Notes under the pieces: model-generated
Told to the model about the DNA's origin: nothing
The model's input: the letters and a program-made list of their open reading frames with translations, nothing else
Database searches by the model: none
Assembly (NCBI GenBank): GCA_041691295.1
Contig: JBEPVA010000014.1
Span: forward strand, 1-33,672
DNA from: DATEHG01 sp041691295
GTDB taxonomy: Bacteria > Gemmatimonadota > Gemmatimonadetes > Gemmatimonadales > GWC2-71-9
Reading direction: 5' to 3'
DNA length: 33,672 bases
Program-made: the position numbers and the translations under genes
Shown: one piece after another, positions 20,490 to 28,191 of the stretch
Position numbering within the stretch: the stretch's first letter is position 1
Layout of the letters: each line of letters opens with the position of its first letter

Positions 20490-22350
20490 AGTTCGAAAAC
20501 TCCCACCTGAACCCGAACCGGTTGGCATAGGGCTGCGTCGTGAGACCAGGAACCGCGTAGGTGCTGGTAACGCCCTGAAGATTCTGCCGATCCCAGAACA
20601 GGATGAACTGCTGCAACCTGATCTGCACCAGCGCCCGCATCCAGGTCCCGCCCCGCAACCTCACCGGTACCCCGCCGATCAGCCCCACGGTCCAGTCACT
20701 CCACGCCTCCAGCCCGAACTGCGCCTTGATCTCGAAGGTGCCGCTGGGATACTTGCGCCAGAACCGTGACCGGAAGGTCACGCTCGACAATGAATGAGTG
20801 GGCGGCGAGCCGTCCGGCTGACCGCCCCTGATCGGGTCGCTGTAGAAACCGCTGAGATAGAACCACTGCACCGGGGCAATTTTCCAGTTGACCGTGACCC
20901 GGTTGCTGGCGTCGGTCGGGCGGAACGAATCGATCGGCGCCAGGGCGAAATAGCTGGAGGGTTGAAATGCCGACAGATGGCCGTACTCGACCGAGGCGGC
21001 CAGCGGCCTGGTCTCGAAACCCACGGTGGCGGACCAGTCCGACACCTTCTGGGCCTGCGCGGTTAAGATGGCTGGGGCGCTCACCATCGAGCCGCTCCGC
21101 AGTGCTGCGCTGGCGTAGAACGACAGCGGCAGCTGAATCCCGCCCCGCAGTCCAATCCAGTGGCTCGAGCGGCGCACATCATGCGTCTGGTACCCCAGCT
21201 CCCCGCTGAACGTCACCCGGTCGATCGGCTGCCACCCCGCATTGGCCCGGAGATCCCACGGTGTCCACCGCGACCGGTTGAAGATCGATCCGCCGACCTG
21301 TAACCGGGTCCGCCGGTAGTTGGCCAGAATTCCACCCTGCCGGACGTCGTTGGTGAATCCCTGCCCACTCCAGTGACTATCCATGAGCAGTCCATCCAGG
21401 TGCAGCCCCAGCCTCTCAGGCCCCGATCCCCAGGACACCCGCACCGTGGCATCCTGTCGAGTGCCGTCGACCGGGCGGCTCAAGGTGTCGGCGTCGAGCA
21501 CCGCGACCCGACCGGCCGTCGTCAGCACCACCTGGGCATTCACCCCGAAATGGTCATTCGGCACATAGCCGGCCTGTATCCGGTACTGCCCCCCGCTCGA
21601 CTCGTTGCTGGTGCTGCCGGGCTGGTTGACGCTGGCGTAATCGCCACCGAACGAGATGTCCCAGCCTTTGCCCAGGCGGTATTCCAGTGCTCCGATGTAA
21701 CGGGCATACTGGCGATCTCCGGTGCTGATCCCGATCCGGCTGGCCGGCGCCTGCCGGTCATGCTGACGAGTATACAGCAGCACTCGAATGACCCCGGGCC
21801 AGCGCTCGATGACCACACGCTGCAGCAGGCTGAGCGGCTGGAAACTGGGGTCGACGGCAACGCTGTCCGGACCGATCGGGATCAGCGGCATTCCGTCCTG
21901 GTAATACTCCACACTGGTGCTCCCGCGGCCCGCATAGTCGAGATACTCCGACCGGCCTATCCACCCGGCGCGCAGCACGTAGACATCCGGAATCGATCGC
22001 AGCAGATCGCCCAGCGTTTCGCTGCCGGCCCACGCCAGCGAGTCCTGGTTGAACTCGAGCCGGCTATAGCCAGGCCTCGGCCCATCGACACCCAGCTGGG
22101 GCAGGACCGACATCTGGTGGGCACCCTTGGTCTGGGCCGCGAGATAGCGGGAGGTTTCGTCGAGGTGACTGGTATCGGCGGGAACGGAATCGACCTTGCC
22201 GATCGAGTCGGGCGGGATCTGGGCCAGAGCGATTGTCGGCGAGAAAAACATGGCGATCAGGACAACCGCGAAGACAGAAGATAGGAGACAGAAGACAGGC
22301 CAGCGGTAGCCCGTCTCCCGTCTTCTGTCTGCTGTCTCCTTCAAGATCAC
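20488..22350 (-). CDS. Plug-domain outer-membrane protein (TonB-dependent receptor-like, compact)
   Basis: A 620-aa outer-membrane protein. A signal peptide covers residues 1 to about 43 with the hydrophobic core FCLLSSVFAVVLIAMFF and a likely cut after ALA. A plug-like domain follows (LGDLLRSIPDVYVLRAG, YAGRGSTSVEYYQDGMPLIP, LQRVVIERWPG), and then about 400 residues of alternating strands typical of a beta-barrel, smaller than in most TonB receptors. The GTG start overlaps the pepA stop (GTGA). Residues about 5-27 are encoded by heptamer array H; the next ATG (22251) would lose the signal core. No clear TonB box is seen. Substrate is unknown. Confidence 0.8.
   Translation of the reverse strand: MILKETADRRRETGYRWPVFCLLSSVFAVVLIAMFFSPTIALAQIPPDSIGKVDSVPADTSHLDETSRYLAAQTKGAHQMSVLPQLGVDGPRPGYSRLEFNQDSLAWAGSETLGDLLRSIPDVYVLRAGWIGRSEYLDYAGRGSTSVEYYQDGMPLIPIGPDSVAVDPSFQPLSLLQRVVIERWPGVIRVLLYTRQHDRQAPASRIGISTGDRQYARYIGALEYRLGKGWDISFGGDYASVNQPGSTSNESSGGQYRIQAGYVPNDHFGVNAQVVLTTAGRVAVLDADTLSRPVDGTRQDATVRVSWGSGPERLGLHLDGLLMDSHWSGQGFTNDVRQGGILANYRRTRLQVGGSIFNRSRWTPWDLRANAGWQPIDRVTFSGELGYQTHDVRRSSHWIGLRGGIQLPLSFYASAALRSGSMVSAPAILTAQAQKVSDWSATVGFETRPLAASVEYGHLSAFQPSSYFALAPIDSFRPTDASNRVTVNWKIAPVQWFYLSGFYSDPIRGGQPDGSPPTHSLSSVTFRSRFWRKYPSGTFEIKAQFGLEAWSDWTVGLIGGVPVRLRGGTWMRALVQIRLQQFILFWDRQNLQGVTSTYAVPGLTTQPYANRFGFRWEFSN
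22271..22337. repeat. Inverted heptamer-array element H (unit AAGACAG) in the signal-peptide region
   Basis: The left arm is AAGACAG, AAGATAG, GAGACAG, AAGACAG (22271-22298). The right arm is CCCGTCT twice, TCTGTCT and GCTGTCT (22310-22337). The arms are close reverse complements with an 11-bp centre, so a hairpin of about 28 bp per side is possible. It starts 9 bp after the pepA stop and lies wholly inside the 5' coding end of the outer-membrane protein gene. Confidence 0.82.
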
Positions 22351-23837
22351 GCCTTCGACGCCCTGGTCAGCAGGAACTCACTGAACAGGCGGACCATTAC
22401 TCCGGTCGGTCCCTTGACCATGGTCGAATCCTCACGCTCGGTATACGCGGTGCCGGCGATATCGAGATGGACCCAGGGATAGCCTTCGACGAACTCCTTG
22501 AGGAACCAGGCGCCGGTGATCGTGCCGGCCGGACGGCCGCCGGAGTTCTTGACATCGGCAATGTCGGACTTGATCAGATCGCGATATTCGTCCCACAGTG
22601 GCAGGGGCCAGACTCGCTCGCCCGAGCGCTCGCCGGCCGCCTGCACCTCCGCGATCAGCCCTTCATCCGTTCCCAGCACCCCACTTGCCATGTGACCCAG
22701 CGCGATCACCACCGCCCCGGTCAGCGTGGCGGTATCGAGCACGCAACTCGGCTGGTAGCGCCGGGCCCACGACAGGGCGTCACACAGGATCAGGCGGCCC
22801 TCGGCGTCGGTATTGATGATTTCGATCGTCTTGCCGAAGTGGCTTTTTACCACGTCGCCCGGTTTGATGGCGGTGCCGGACGGCATGTTCTCGGTGCTGG
22901 GGATCAGCCCGATGACATTGATCTTCGGCTTGAGCCGGCCCAGCATCTCGAAGGTGCCGAGCACGGCGGCGGCGCCCGACATGTCGTACTTCATCTCCTC
23001 CATGTTCTGGGCCGGCTTGATCGAAATGCCACCAGTGTCGAAGGTGACTCCTTTGCCGACCAGGACCACCGGCGCGCCGCTGCCGCCCTTGTACTCCAGA
23101 ATGATGAAGCGGGGCTCCTCCGGACCGCCCTGCGAGACGCACAGCAGCGCGCCCATCCCCTCCCTGGTGATTGCCGCCAGGTCCATCACCGTCACCCCAA
23201 TGCCATGCCGCTTGCCAATTTCCTCGGCCCGGTTCCCCAGGTAGGTCGGGGTGCAGACGTTACTGGGCAGCACCTGCAGCCCGCGAGTCAGCGTCTGTCC
23301 CGCCGCGATCGCCGCTCCGATCCGGTGCCCCTTGTCGAATTCGGCTTTGTCGGCGGCCGCCAGAATCTGAAAGTTGTCGAGCACCGGCTTGGGATCCTCA
23401 GGCGGCCGCTTCATCTCGGCAAAGTGCCAGGCCCCGAACGACAGCCCTTCCGCGATGACCTGAGCGGCCACAGATGCACCGACCACGGTCACCACTTCGG
23501 GGGCGGGATGAAACGCCGCCGAGGTCACGCCAAGCACCCGGGCGCGTTTGCTGGCCGAAGCGGCGGCGCGGCGAAGCCTGCGGGGGTTCAGGTCCGCGAC
23601 CTTGCCGAGGCCGATAAGCAGCAGGCGTGCTGCGGGCCCCGAAGGATGCAGCAGCACTGATTCATCGACCTTGCCGTTGAAATCCTTCGAGGCGTAAATC
23701 CGCGTGAGCGCTCCCTCGGTGGATTTGTCCAGGGCGCCGAGCGACGCCGGCATTTCTCCCTGCGGAACCGCGATGGCGAGCAGGGGCGTGGTGAATCCGG
23801 CGGGCGCCGCGGCGACGATGCTGGTCTCGAAAGGCAT
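22347..23837 (-). CDS. pepA: Leucyl aminopeptidase (M17 family)
   Basis: Dizinc or dimanganese aminopeptidase that releases N-terminal residues during peptide turnover. The 496-aa protein has the full M17 catalytic set: Lys262 in VGKGVTFDTGG, Asp267, Lys274 in IKP, Asp285 in YDMSGAAAV, and the signature NTDAEGRL at 342-349. No signal peptide, so cytoplasmic. It begins 5 bp after the AI-2E permease stop and its stop overlaps the outer-membrane gene start, suggesting one transcript. PepA in enterobacteria also binds DNA; nothing here shows that. Confidence 0.97.
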   Translation of the reverse strand: MPFETSIVAAAPAGFTTPLLAIAVPQGEMPASLGALDKSTEGALTRIYASKDFNGKVDESVLLHPSGPAARLLLIGLGKVADLNPRRLRRAAASASKRARVLGVTSAAFHPAPEVVTVVGASVAAQVIAEGLSFGAWHFAEMKRPPEDPKPVLDNFQILAAADKAEFDKGHRIGAAIAAGQTLTRGLQVLPSNVCTPTYLGNRAEEIGKRHGIGVTVMDLAAITREGMGALLCVSQGGPEEPRFIILEYKGGSGAPVVLVGKGVTFDTGGISIKPAQNMEEMKYDMSGAAAVLGTFEMLGRLKPKINVIGLIPSTENMPSGTAIKPGDVVKSHFGKTIEIINTDAEGRLILCDALSWARRYQPSCVLDTATLTGAVVIALGHMASGVLGTDEGLIAEVQAAGERSGERVWPLPLWDEYRDLIKSDIADVKNSGGRPAGTITGAWFLKEFVEGYPWVHLDIAGTAYTEREDSTMVKGPTGVMVRLFSEFLLTRASKA

Positions 23838-23842
23838 GGGTC

Positions 23843-24868
23843 TCAGTCTTGGGGAAGGACGGTCGGTTGGGGAATTCCGGGACCCAGGAATTCTTCGTGA
23901 AACATGGTCAGCAATTCGAAGAAATACGAAATGGCCAGCGGCCCGACCAGCAGGCCCATGAGTCCGAAGTACTGGATGCCGGCCAGAGCGCCGACCACGG
24001 TGACGAACGGGTGCACCTTGGCGTACCGCCGGAAAATGATGGGCCGGATCAGCAGATCAATGTTGCCCACCACCAGCACGCCAAGTGCGATCAGGAAAAC
24101 CGCCGATCCGACTCGCTGGTGCAGGATCAGGTACACCGCCGCCGGGCCCCAGACCAGACCGCTCCCGACGATCGGCAGCACGGCAAAGACGATGGTGACC
24201 AACCCCCAGAATGCCGGTGATGAAAGCCCGGTCAATTGAAAACCCAGTCCGACCAGACCACCCTGGACCACCGCGACGAGGATGGTACCGATCAGCGTCG
24301 AGTAGGTGATGGCCACGAAGCGGTCGCGGAGTAGCTGGGTATTGCTCGACGAAAACGGCGAGTAACGCTCGAACACCCGCCACGCCTGCCCGGGCTCGAC
24401 CAGCAGGTAGTACACCGTGAACAGCGCCACCACGATGTTGAGGCTGAATCGGGTGACGGTGCCGATGAGACCTATGGCGCTGTGCGCCAGCCACTGCCCC
24501 AGGTTCTTGGCCGATTCCGCGACCTGACCCCCGATGTCCACCGGGCCCAGTTGCAGGGTAGACAGTCGCTGCACCATGTCCGAATTGCCGATATCGGCCG
24601 GCAGCTGTTGTGCCTGATTGATGACCAGCACGACAAAAAGGATTCCCGGTCCGATAATCAGCAGCAGCAGCCCGACCAGCAGCACCAGCGCGGAGGCACT
24701 GGCCCCGATTCGGCGGGCCATCCAGCGGTGGGCAGGCTCAAGCACCACGCAGAAGACGATGCCGCCGAGCAGACCGGAGATGTACGGCGCGAGTCCGATG
24801 ATTAGCGCGACGCCGAGCGCCAGGATCAGGAGTGTGGCGCGGCCGCGATTGCTTTCGAGGTATGGCAT
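23843..24868 (-). CDS. AI-2E family (PerM/YdiK-type) transporter
   Basis: A 341-aa polytopic membrane protein of the AI-2E exporter superfamily, whose members have been linked to autoinducer-2, sodium or proton exchange. Hydrophobic segments occur near 12-45, 58-84, 135-158, 193-215, 220-250, 258-275 and 292-325. The family motif VVGALAGIQYFGLMGLLVGP lies in the last third, preceded by NIDLLIRPIIF. The central soluble region between the second and third segments is present. The substrate cannot be read from sequence. It sits 34 bp after a glycosyltransferase and directly before pepA. Confidence 0.9.
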   Translation of the reverse strand: MPYLESNRGRATLLILALGVALIIGLAPYISGLLGGIVFCVVLEPAHRWMARRIGASASALVLLVGLLLLIIGPGILFVVLVINQAQQLPADIGNSDMVQRLSTLQLGPVDIGGQVAESAKNLGQWLAHSAIGLIGTVTRFSLNIVVALFTVYYLLVEPGQAWRVFERYSPFSSSNTQLLRDRFVAITYSTLIGTILVAVVQGGLVGLGFQLTGLSSPAFWGLVTIVFAVLPIVGSGLVWGPAAVYLILHQRVGSAVFLIALGVLVVGNIDLLIRPIIFRRYAKVHPFVTVVGALAGIQYFGLMGLLVGPLAISYFFELLTMFHEEFLGPGIPQPTVLPQD

Positions 24869-24902
24869 CAGGGGCGAAAGGTGCCCCGGGTGGGGCGGCA
24901 GT

Positions 24903-25982
24903 TCAACTCTGCCGATGGCGGATGGCGTCGAATGCGGCCAGGGTCTGGCGGGCGGTCTCCTCCCAGCGGAAACGGCTGGCCTGGACCAGGCCGCGGGCGG
25001 AGAGTTCGGAGCGGAGCGCAGGCTCTGTCTGGCACCGGATCATGGCCGAAGTCAGCGCCGGGACGTCCAGCGGATCGAAATACAGGGCGGCGTCGCCGGC
25101 CACCTCGGGCAGCGAGGTGGCCCGGGAGCAGATCACCGGGGTGCCACAGGCCATGGCCTCGAGGACGGGCAGGCCGAACCCTTCATACAGCGAGGGAAAG
25201 ACGAAGGCGCGTGCCGCCCGGTACAGCACCCGCAGCTCGGCCTCGGTGACCCGCCCAACCCACCTCACTCCGGGTTCGACCCGTTGGTCCGGGGCCTCCG
25301 GTCCGCAGATCACAAGTTCGGATTCTATTCCCGACGCCGTGAGCCGGCCAAACGCCTGGCGCAGCCGCCCCAGGTTCTTCCGTTCCTCGTTGGCCCCTAC
25401 ATAGAGAAAGAAGGGGACTGGCTGCAGGCCAAAGCGGCTCAACAGGTTCAGGTCCGGGGCGCCGCTGCCAGGATCAAAGTCATCGGCCGCCAGAGGGATA
25501 ACCGTCACCTTGGTTTCCGGAACCCCCAGTTGACGCACGATGTCAGCGCCAGCGTGGACCGAATCGGTGAGAATCAGGTCGGCCCGCTCGGCCGTTTCGC
25601 GGAACCGCCGCTCGATCTTCCGCTGGACCCCCTGCTTGAACCAGGACTGGTAGCGGAAATGGAACGGGACCAGGTCATGGATTGTCACCACCATCCGGGG
25701 CGATCTCGAGAAGTACTTCGTCTTGTTCCAGGGGTACCAGGCCAGGTCGGGCGGTGCGGTGCGGAGCTCCCGCAGGGGAGCGAGGAAACCGCGGCCCGCC
25801 TGGTACCCCAGGTCGAGCAGCTCGGCGTTGAGCTGGGAGGCTTCGGCCAGGGTCGGATCGGCGTAAAGCGTGACCCGGAGTTCGGGACGGAGCCTGGCAA
25901 AGTGACGGAGCAGCTGCCGGGTATACCGGCCGATTCCTCGCCAATCCTCCGCCATCCGGCTGGCCTCGACCCCCAGGTGCAT
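24903..25982 (-). CDS. GT4-family glycosyltransferase
   Basis: GT-B fold retaining glycosyltransferase of 359 aa, probably adding a sugar to a cell-surface glycan. The N-terminal Rossmann half has GIGRYTRQLL near 16-25 and the HDLVPF turn; the C-terminal half has the FLYVGANEERKNL start and the nucleotide-sugar motif FPSLYEGFGLPVLEAMACG with the paired glutamates of the EX7E signature. The ATG at 25982 is preceded by GAAAGGACG; a TTG 18 bp upstream is less likely. It is divergent from the first GT9 gene. Donor and acceptor are unknown. Confidence 0.92.
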   Translation of the reverse strand: MHLGVEASRMAEDWRGIGRYTRQLLRHFARLRPELRVTLYADPTLAEASQLNAELLDLGYQAGRGFLAPLRELRTAPPDLAWYPWNKTKYFSRSPRMVVTIHDLVPFHFRYQSWFKQGVQRKIERRFRETAERADLILTDSVHAGADIVRQLGVPETKVTVIPLAADDFDPGSGAPDLNLLSRFGLQPVPFFLYVGANEERKNLGRLRQAFGRLTASGIESELVICGPEAPDQRVEPGVRWVGRVTEAELRVLYRAARAFVFPSLYEGFGLPVLEAMACGTPVICSRATSLPEVAGDAALYFDPLDVPALTSAMIRCQTEPALRSELSARGLVQASRFRWEETARQTLAAFDAIRHRQS

Positions 25983-26077
25983 CCGTCGTCCTTTCGCCAA
26001 CCATCACTTATCTTGGGCCCCATGCCCGCCGCACAAGTCCGGGAACTGCGGTCCCACACCGCCAGAGGGGCGGGACG

Positions 26078-27097
26078 ATGAGCCTGCAGGACATCGACCT
26101 GCCAAGCTCGCGCATCCTGCTGCTCAGGCAGGGCGGCCTGGGGGACGCGCTGGTGGCCGTCCCGATCGTCCGGGCACTCAGACAGGCGCTACCCGCCGCC
26201 AAAATCGACATTCTGCTCGGGCGGCGCAACCACGTCATTGCTCCCGCGTACCGCCCCTACGTCGACACCATCTGGAACTACACCAAGCGGCCGTGGCAGA
26301 CCCTGACCCTGTTCGCCGCCCTCCGGCGCCGACATTACGATCTTGCCATTGATCTGATCGATGCCCCCTCGACTACCTCGCGCTTGCTGCTTCGGGTGTC
26401 GGGGGCGCGGGTTCGGCTGGGGATCGGGCGCCGCCCCGAGTCAGTCTACACGGACGCCGCACCTTCCCTGATGACACCGGAAATCCACATCGTCGAGCGG
26501 CTGAGCCAGGTCCTGGTGCCGCTCGGCATCGATCCGGCCACGGTGCCGCTCAAACTCGAATTCCCGGTTTCGGACGCCGACCGCGACACTGCCCGGGTCG
26601 TGCTGGGTCCGCCCCGGGGAGACTACCGGATCGGAATCAATCTCTCCGGCGGATTTGCCGCCAAGTACTGGGGTCGGGACAATTTCATCGCGCTGGTCCG
26701 ACAGATCCGGGCCCGGCATCCCGAAGCCGAAGTGCTGGTCTTCGGGGCCCTCGACTATGCCGAGGAAGTGTCGGCCATCGCGGCGGCGGCCGATGCCCGT
26801 GCGGTGCCACCGGTGCCCTCCTTTGGGGTGTTCGCTGCCCTGCTCCACGAATGCGACCTGATGGTGACTCCCGACACCTCGGTCAGTCACCTCGCGGCGG
26901 CGTGGAAAAAGCCGGCGGTGGTGCTGTTCATCCAGAGCGGCAGCAACTCGACGACGCTGTGGGCACCCTTTCATTCACCCCACCGGGCACTCTGGCACGC
27001 CGAGCGAGTGGCTGGCATTCCGGTCGCCACCGTGGCGGCCGCACTGGATGAACTGCTGGGGCAATACGCCCGGCGGAAGCCGGCCGCATGTCACTGA
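26078..27097 (+). CDS. GT9-family (heptosyltransferase-like) glycosyltransferase 1
   Basis: A 339-aa GT-B protein of the ADP-heptose:LPS heptosyltransferase family. The N-terminal signature ILLLRQGGLGDALVAVP lies near 13-29, where Asp is the family's catalytic base, and the C-terminal signature TPDTSVSHLAAAW near 265-277 binds the donor. It is divergent from the GT4 gene and overlaps the next GT9 gene by 10 bp, so the two are co-translated. A TATCTT at 26009-26014 could be its -10, without a good -35. Whether the sugar is heptose is not known. Confidence 0.92.
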   Translation: MSLQDIDLPSSRILLLRQGGLGDALVAVPIVRALRQALPAAKIDILLGRRNHVIAPAYRPYVDTIWNYTKRPWQTLTLFAALRRRHYDLAIDLIDAPSTTSRLLLRVSGARVRLGIGRRPESVYTDAAPSLMTPEIHIVERLSQVLVPLGIDPATVPLKLEFPVSDADRDTARVVLGPPRGDYRIGINLSGGFAAKYWGRDNFIALVRQIRARHPEAEVLVFGALDYAEEVSAIAAAADARAVPPVPSFGVFAALLHECDLMVTPDTSVSHLAAAWKKPAVVLFIQSGSNSTTLWAPFHSPHRALWHAERVAGIPVATVAAALDELLGQYARRKPAACH

Positions 27098-28191
27098 AGG
27101 ATCTCGAGCGGGCGTTTCGGCGCCGCTACCTCTCGTCGGGGCACCGGCCCTTCAGCGGCCAGCTGGTTACCGAACCACGCGATGCACTGCAGCTGGGGCC
27201 GGCGCCCAAGATTCTCTTCCTGCGCCAGGACCGGCTGGGCGACCTGATCATCTCAGTGCCGCTGATCCGCGCCATCCGCCGCCACCTGCCCCGGGCCCAG
27301 CTCGACCTCCTGCTCAGCCGCAACAACGTCGCCGGCCGCCGCGCGATGGACGGCTACATCGACCGGATCTGGAAGTACAACAAGTCGCTGCCCAGCGCGC
27401 TCGCGCTGTTCCGGGACATCCGGGCCCAGCGCTACGACCTGATCGTGGACCTGTTCGATAACCCCTCGGCCACCTCTCAGGTCGTCGTGCGCTGGGGCCG
27501 GGCCCGGCACGCCCTCGGCATCGTCCATTCGCGCGCCGGGTATTACACCGTCGGTGTCCCGCTGCTGGATAGAAGCAAGGTCCATGTGGTCGACAGGATC
27601 GGCCAGTTGATGCTGCCATTCGGCATCGATCCCGCCAGCGAGCCGATGGACCTCGAATACCGGCTGTCACCGGAAGACATTGCGCAGGCCAGGTCCCGGC
27701 TCCGGCAGACCGACCAGCCATACCGGTTCGGGATCAATATTTCGGGAAGCAGCATCTACAAGGATTGGGGCGTCGAGAACTTCGTGGCGGCGGTCCGGCA
27801 TCTGCAGGCAACCAGGCCCGATTTTGCGATCACTATCAGCGGGGCGCCTCAGGCCGCGGCGGAGGTCCATGCCATCGCGGATGCCACCGGGGCGGAGGCG
27901 CTGGCACCGGTCTCGTCCTTCCACGAATACGCCGCGTTGATTCACGAGTTCGATGCCATGCTGACGCCGGATACTTCGATTCTCCATCTGGCCGCGGCCT
28001 GGAAGATTCCGACGGTCGAGCTGTTTCATCAGTGGGAGCCGGACAACCTCCCCTGGTATCCCTACCACACGCCCAATCGCGGCCTGTTCCACCGGGACAC
28101 CGTGGCCAACATTCCCCGCCAGGCTGTGTTGGCCGCGATCGATGACCTGCTCACCGAGCAGTTTCCGCCAGCAGCCGGCGGGCCGCGATGA
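27088..28191 (+). CDS. GT9-family (heptosyltransferase-like) glycosyltransferase 2
   Basis: A 367-aa GT9 protein, similar in layout to its upstream neighbour (possible tandem duplicates: both have RYDL/HYDL, ATSQ/TTSR and SFHEYAALIHE/SFGVFAALLHE segments). An extra N-terminal stretch of about 35 residues precedes ILFLRQDRLGDLIISVP near 43-59. The donor-site motif TPDTSILHLAAAW is near 292-304. It starts 10 bp inside the previous gene. Its last 41 bp overlap, on the opposite strand, the 3' end of the third GT9 gene, so the two transcripts must be partly complementary. Confidence 0.92.
   Translation: MSLKDLERAFRRRYLSSGHRPFSGQLVTEPRDALQLGPAPKILFLRQDRLGDLIISVPLIRAIRRHLPRAQLDLLLSRNNVAGRRAMDGYIDRIWKYNKSLPSALALFRDIRAQRYDLIVDLFDNPSATSQVVVRWGRARHALGIVHSRAGYYTVGVPLLDRSKVHVVDRIGQLMLPFGIDPASEPMDLEYRLSPEDIAQARSRLRQTDQPYRFGINISGSSIYKDWGVENFVAAVRHLQATRPDFAITISGAPQAAAEVHAIADATGAEALAPVSSFHEYAALIHEFDAMLTPDTSILHLAAAWKIPTVELFHQWEPDNLPWYPYHTPNRGLFHRDTVANIPRQAVLAAIDDLLTEQFPPAAGGPR

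Noticed and set aside
22233..23660. 475-codon plus-strand open frame opposite pepA
   Set aside because: Antisense shadow; pepA on the minus strand has all M17 residues. Its start also lies in the heptamer array.
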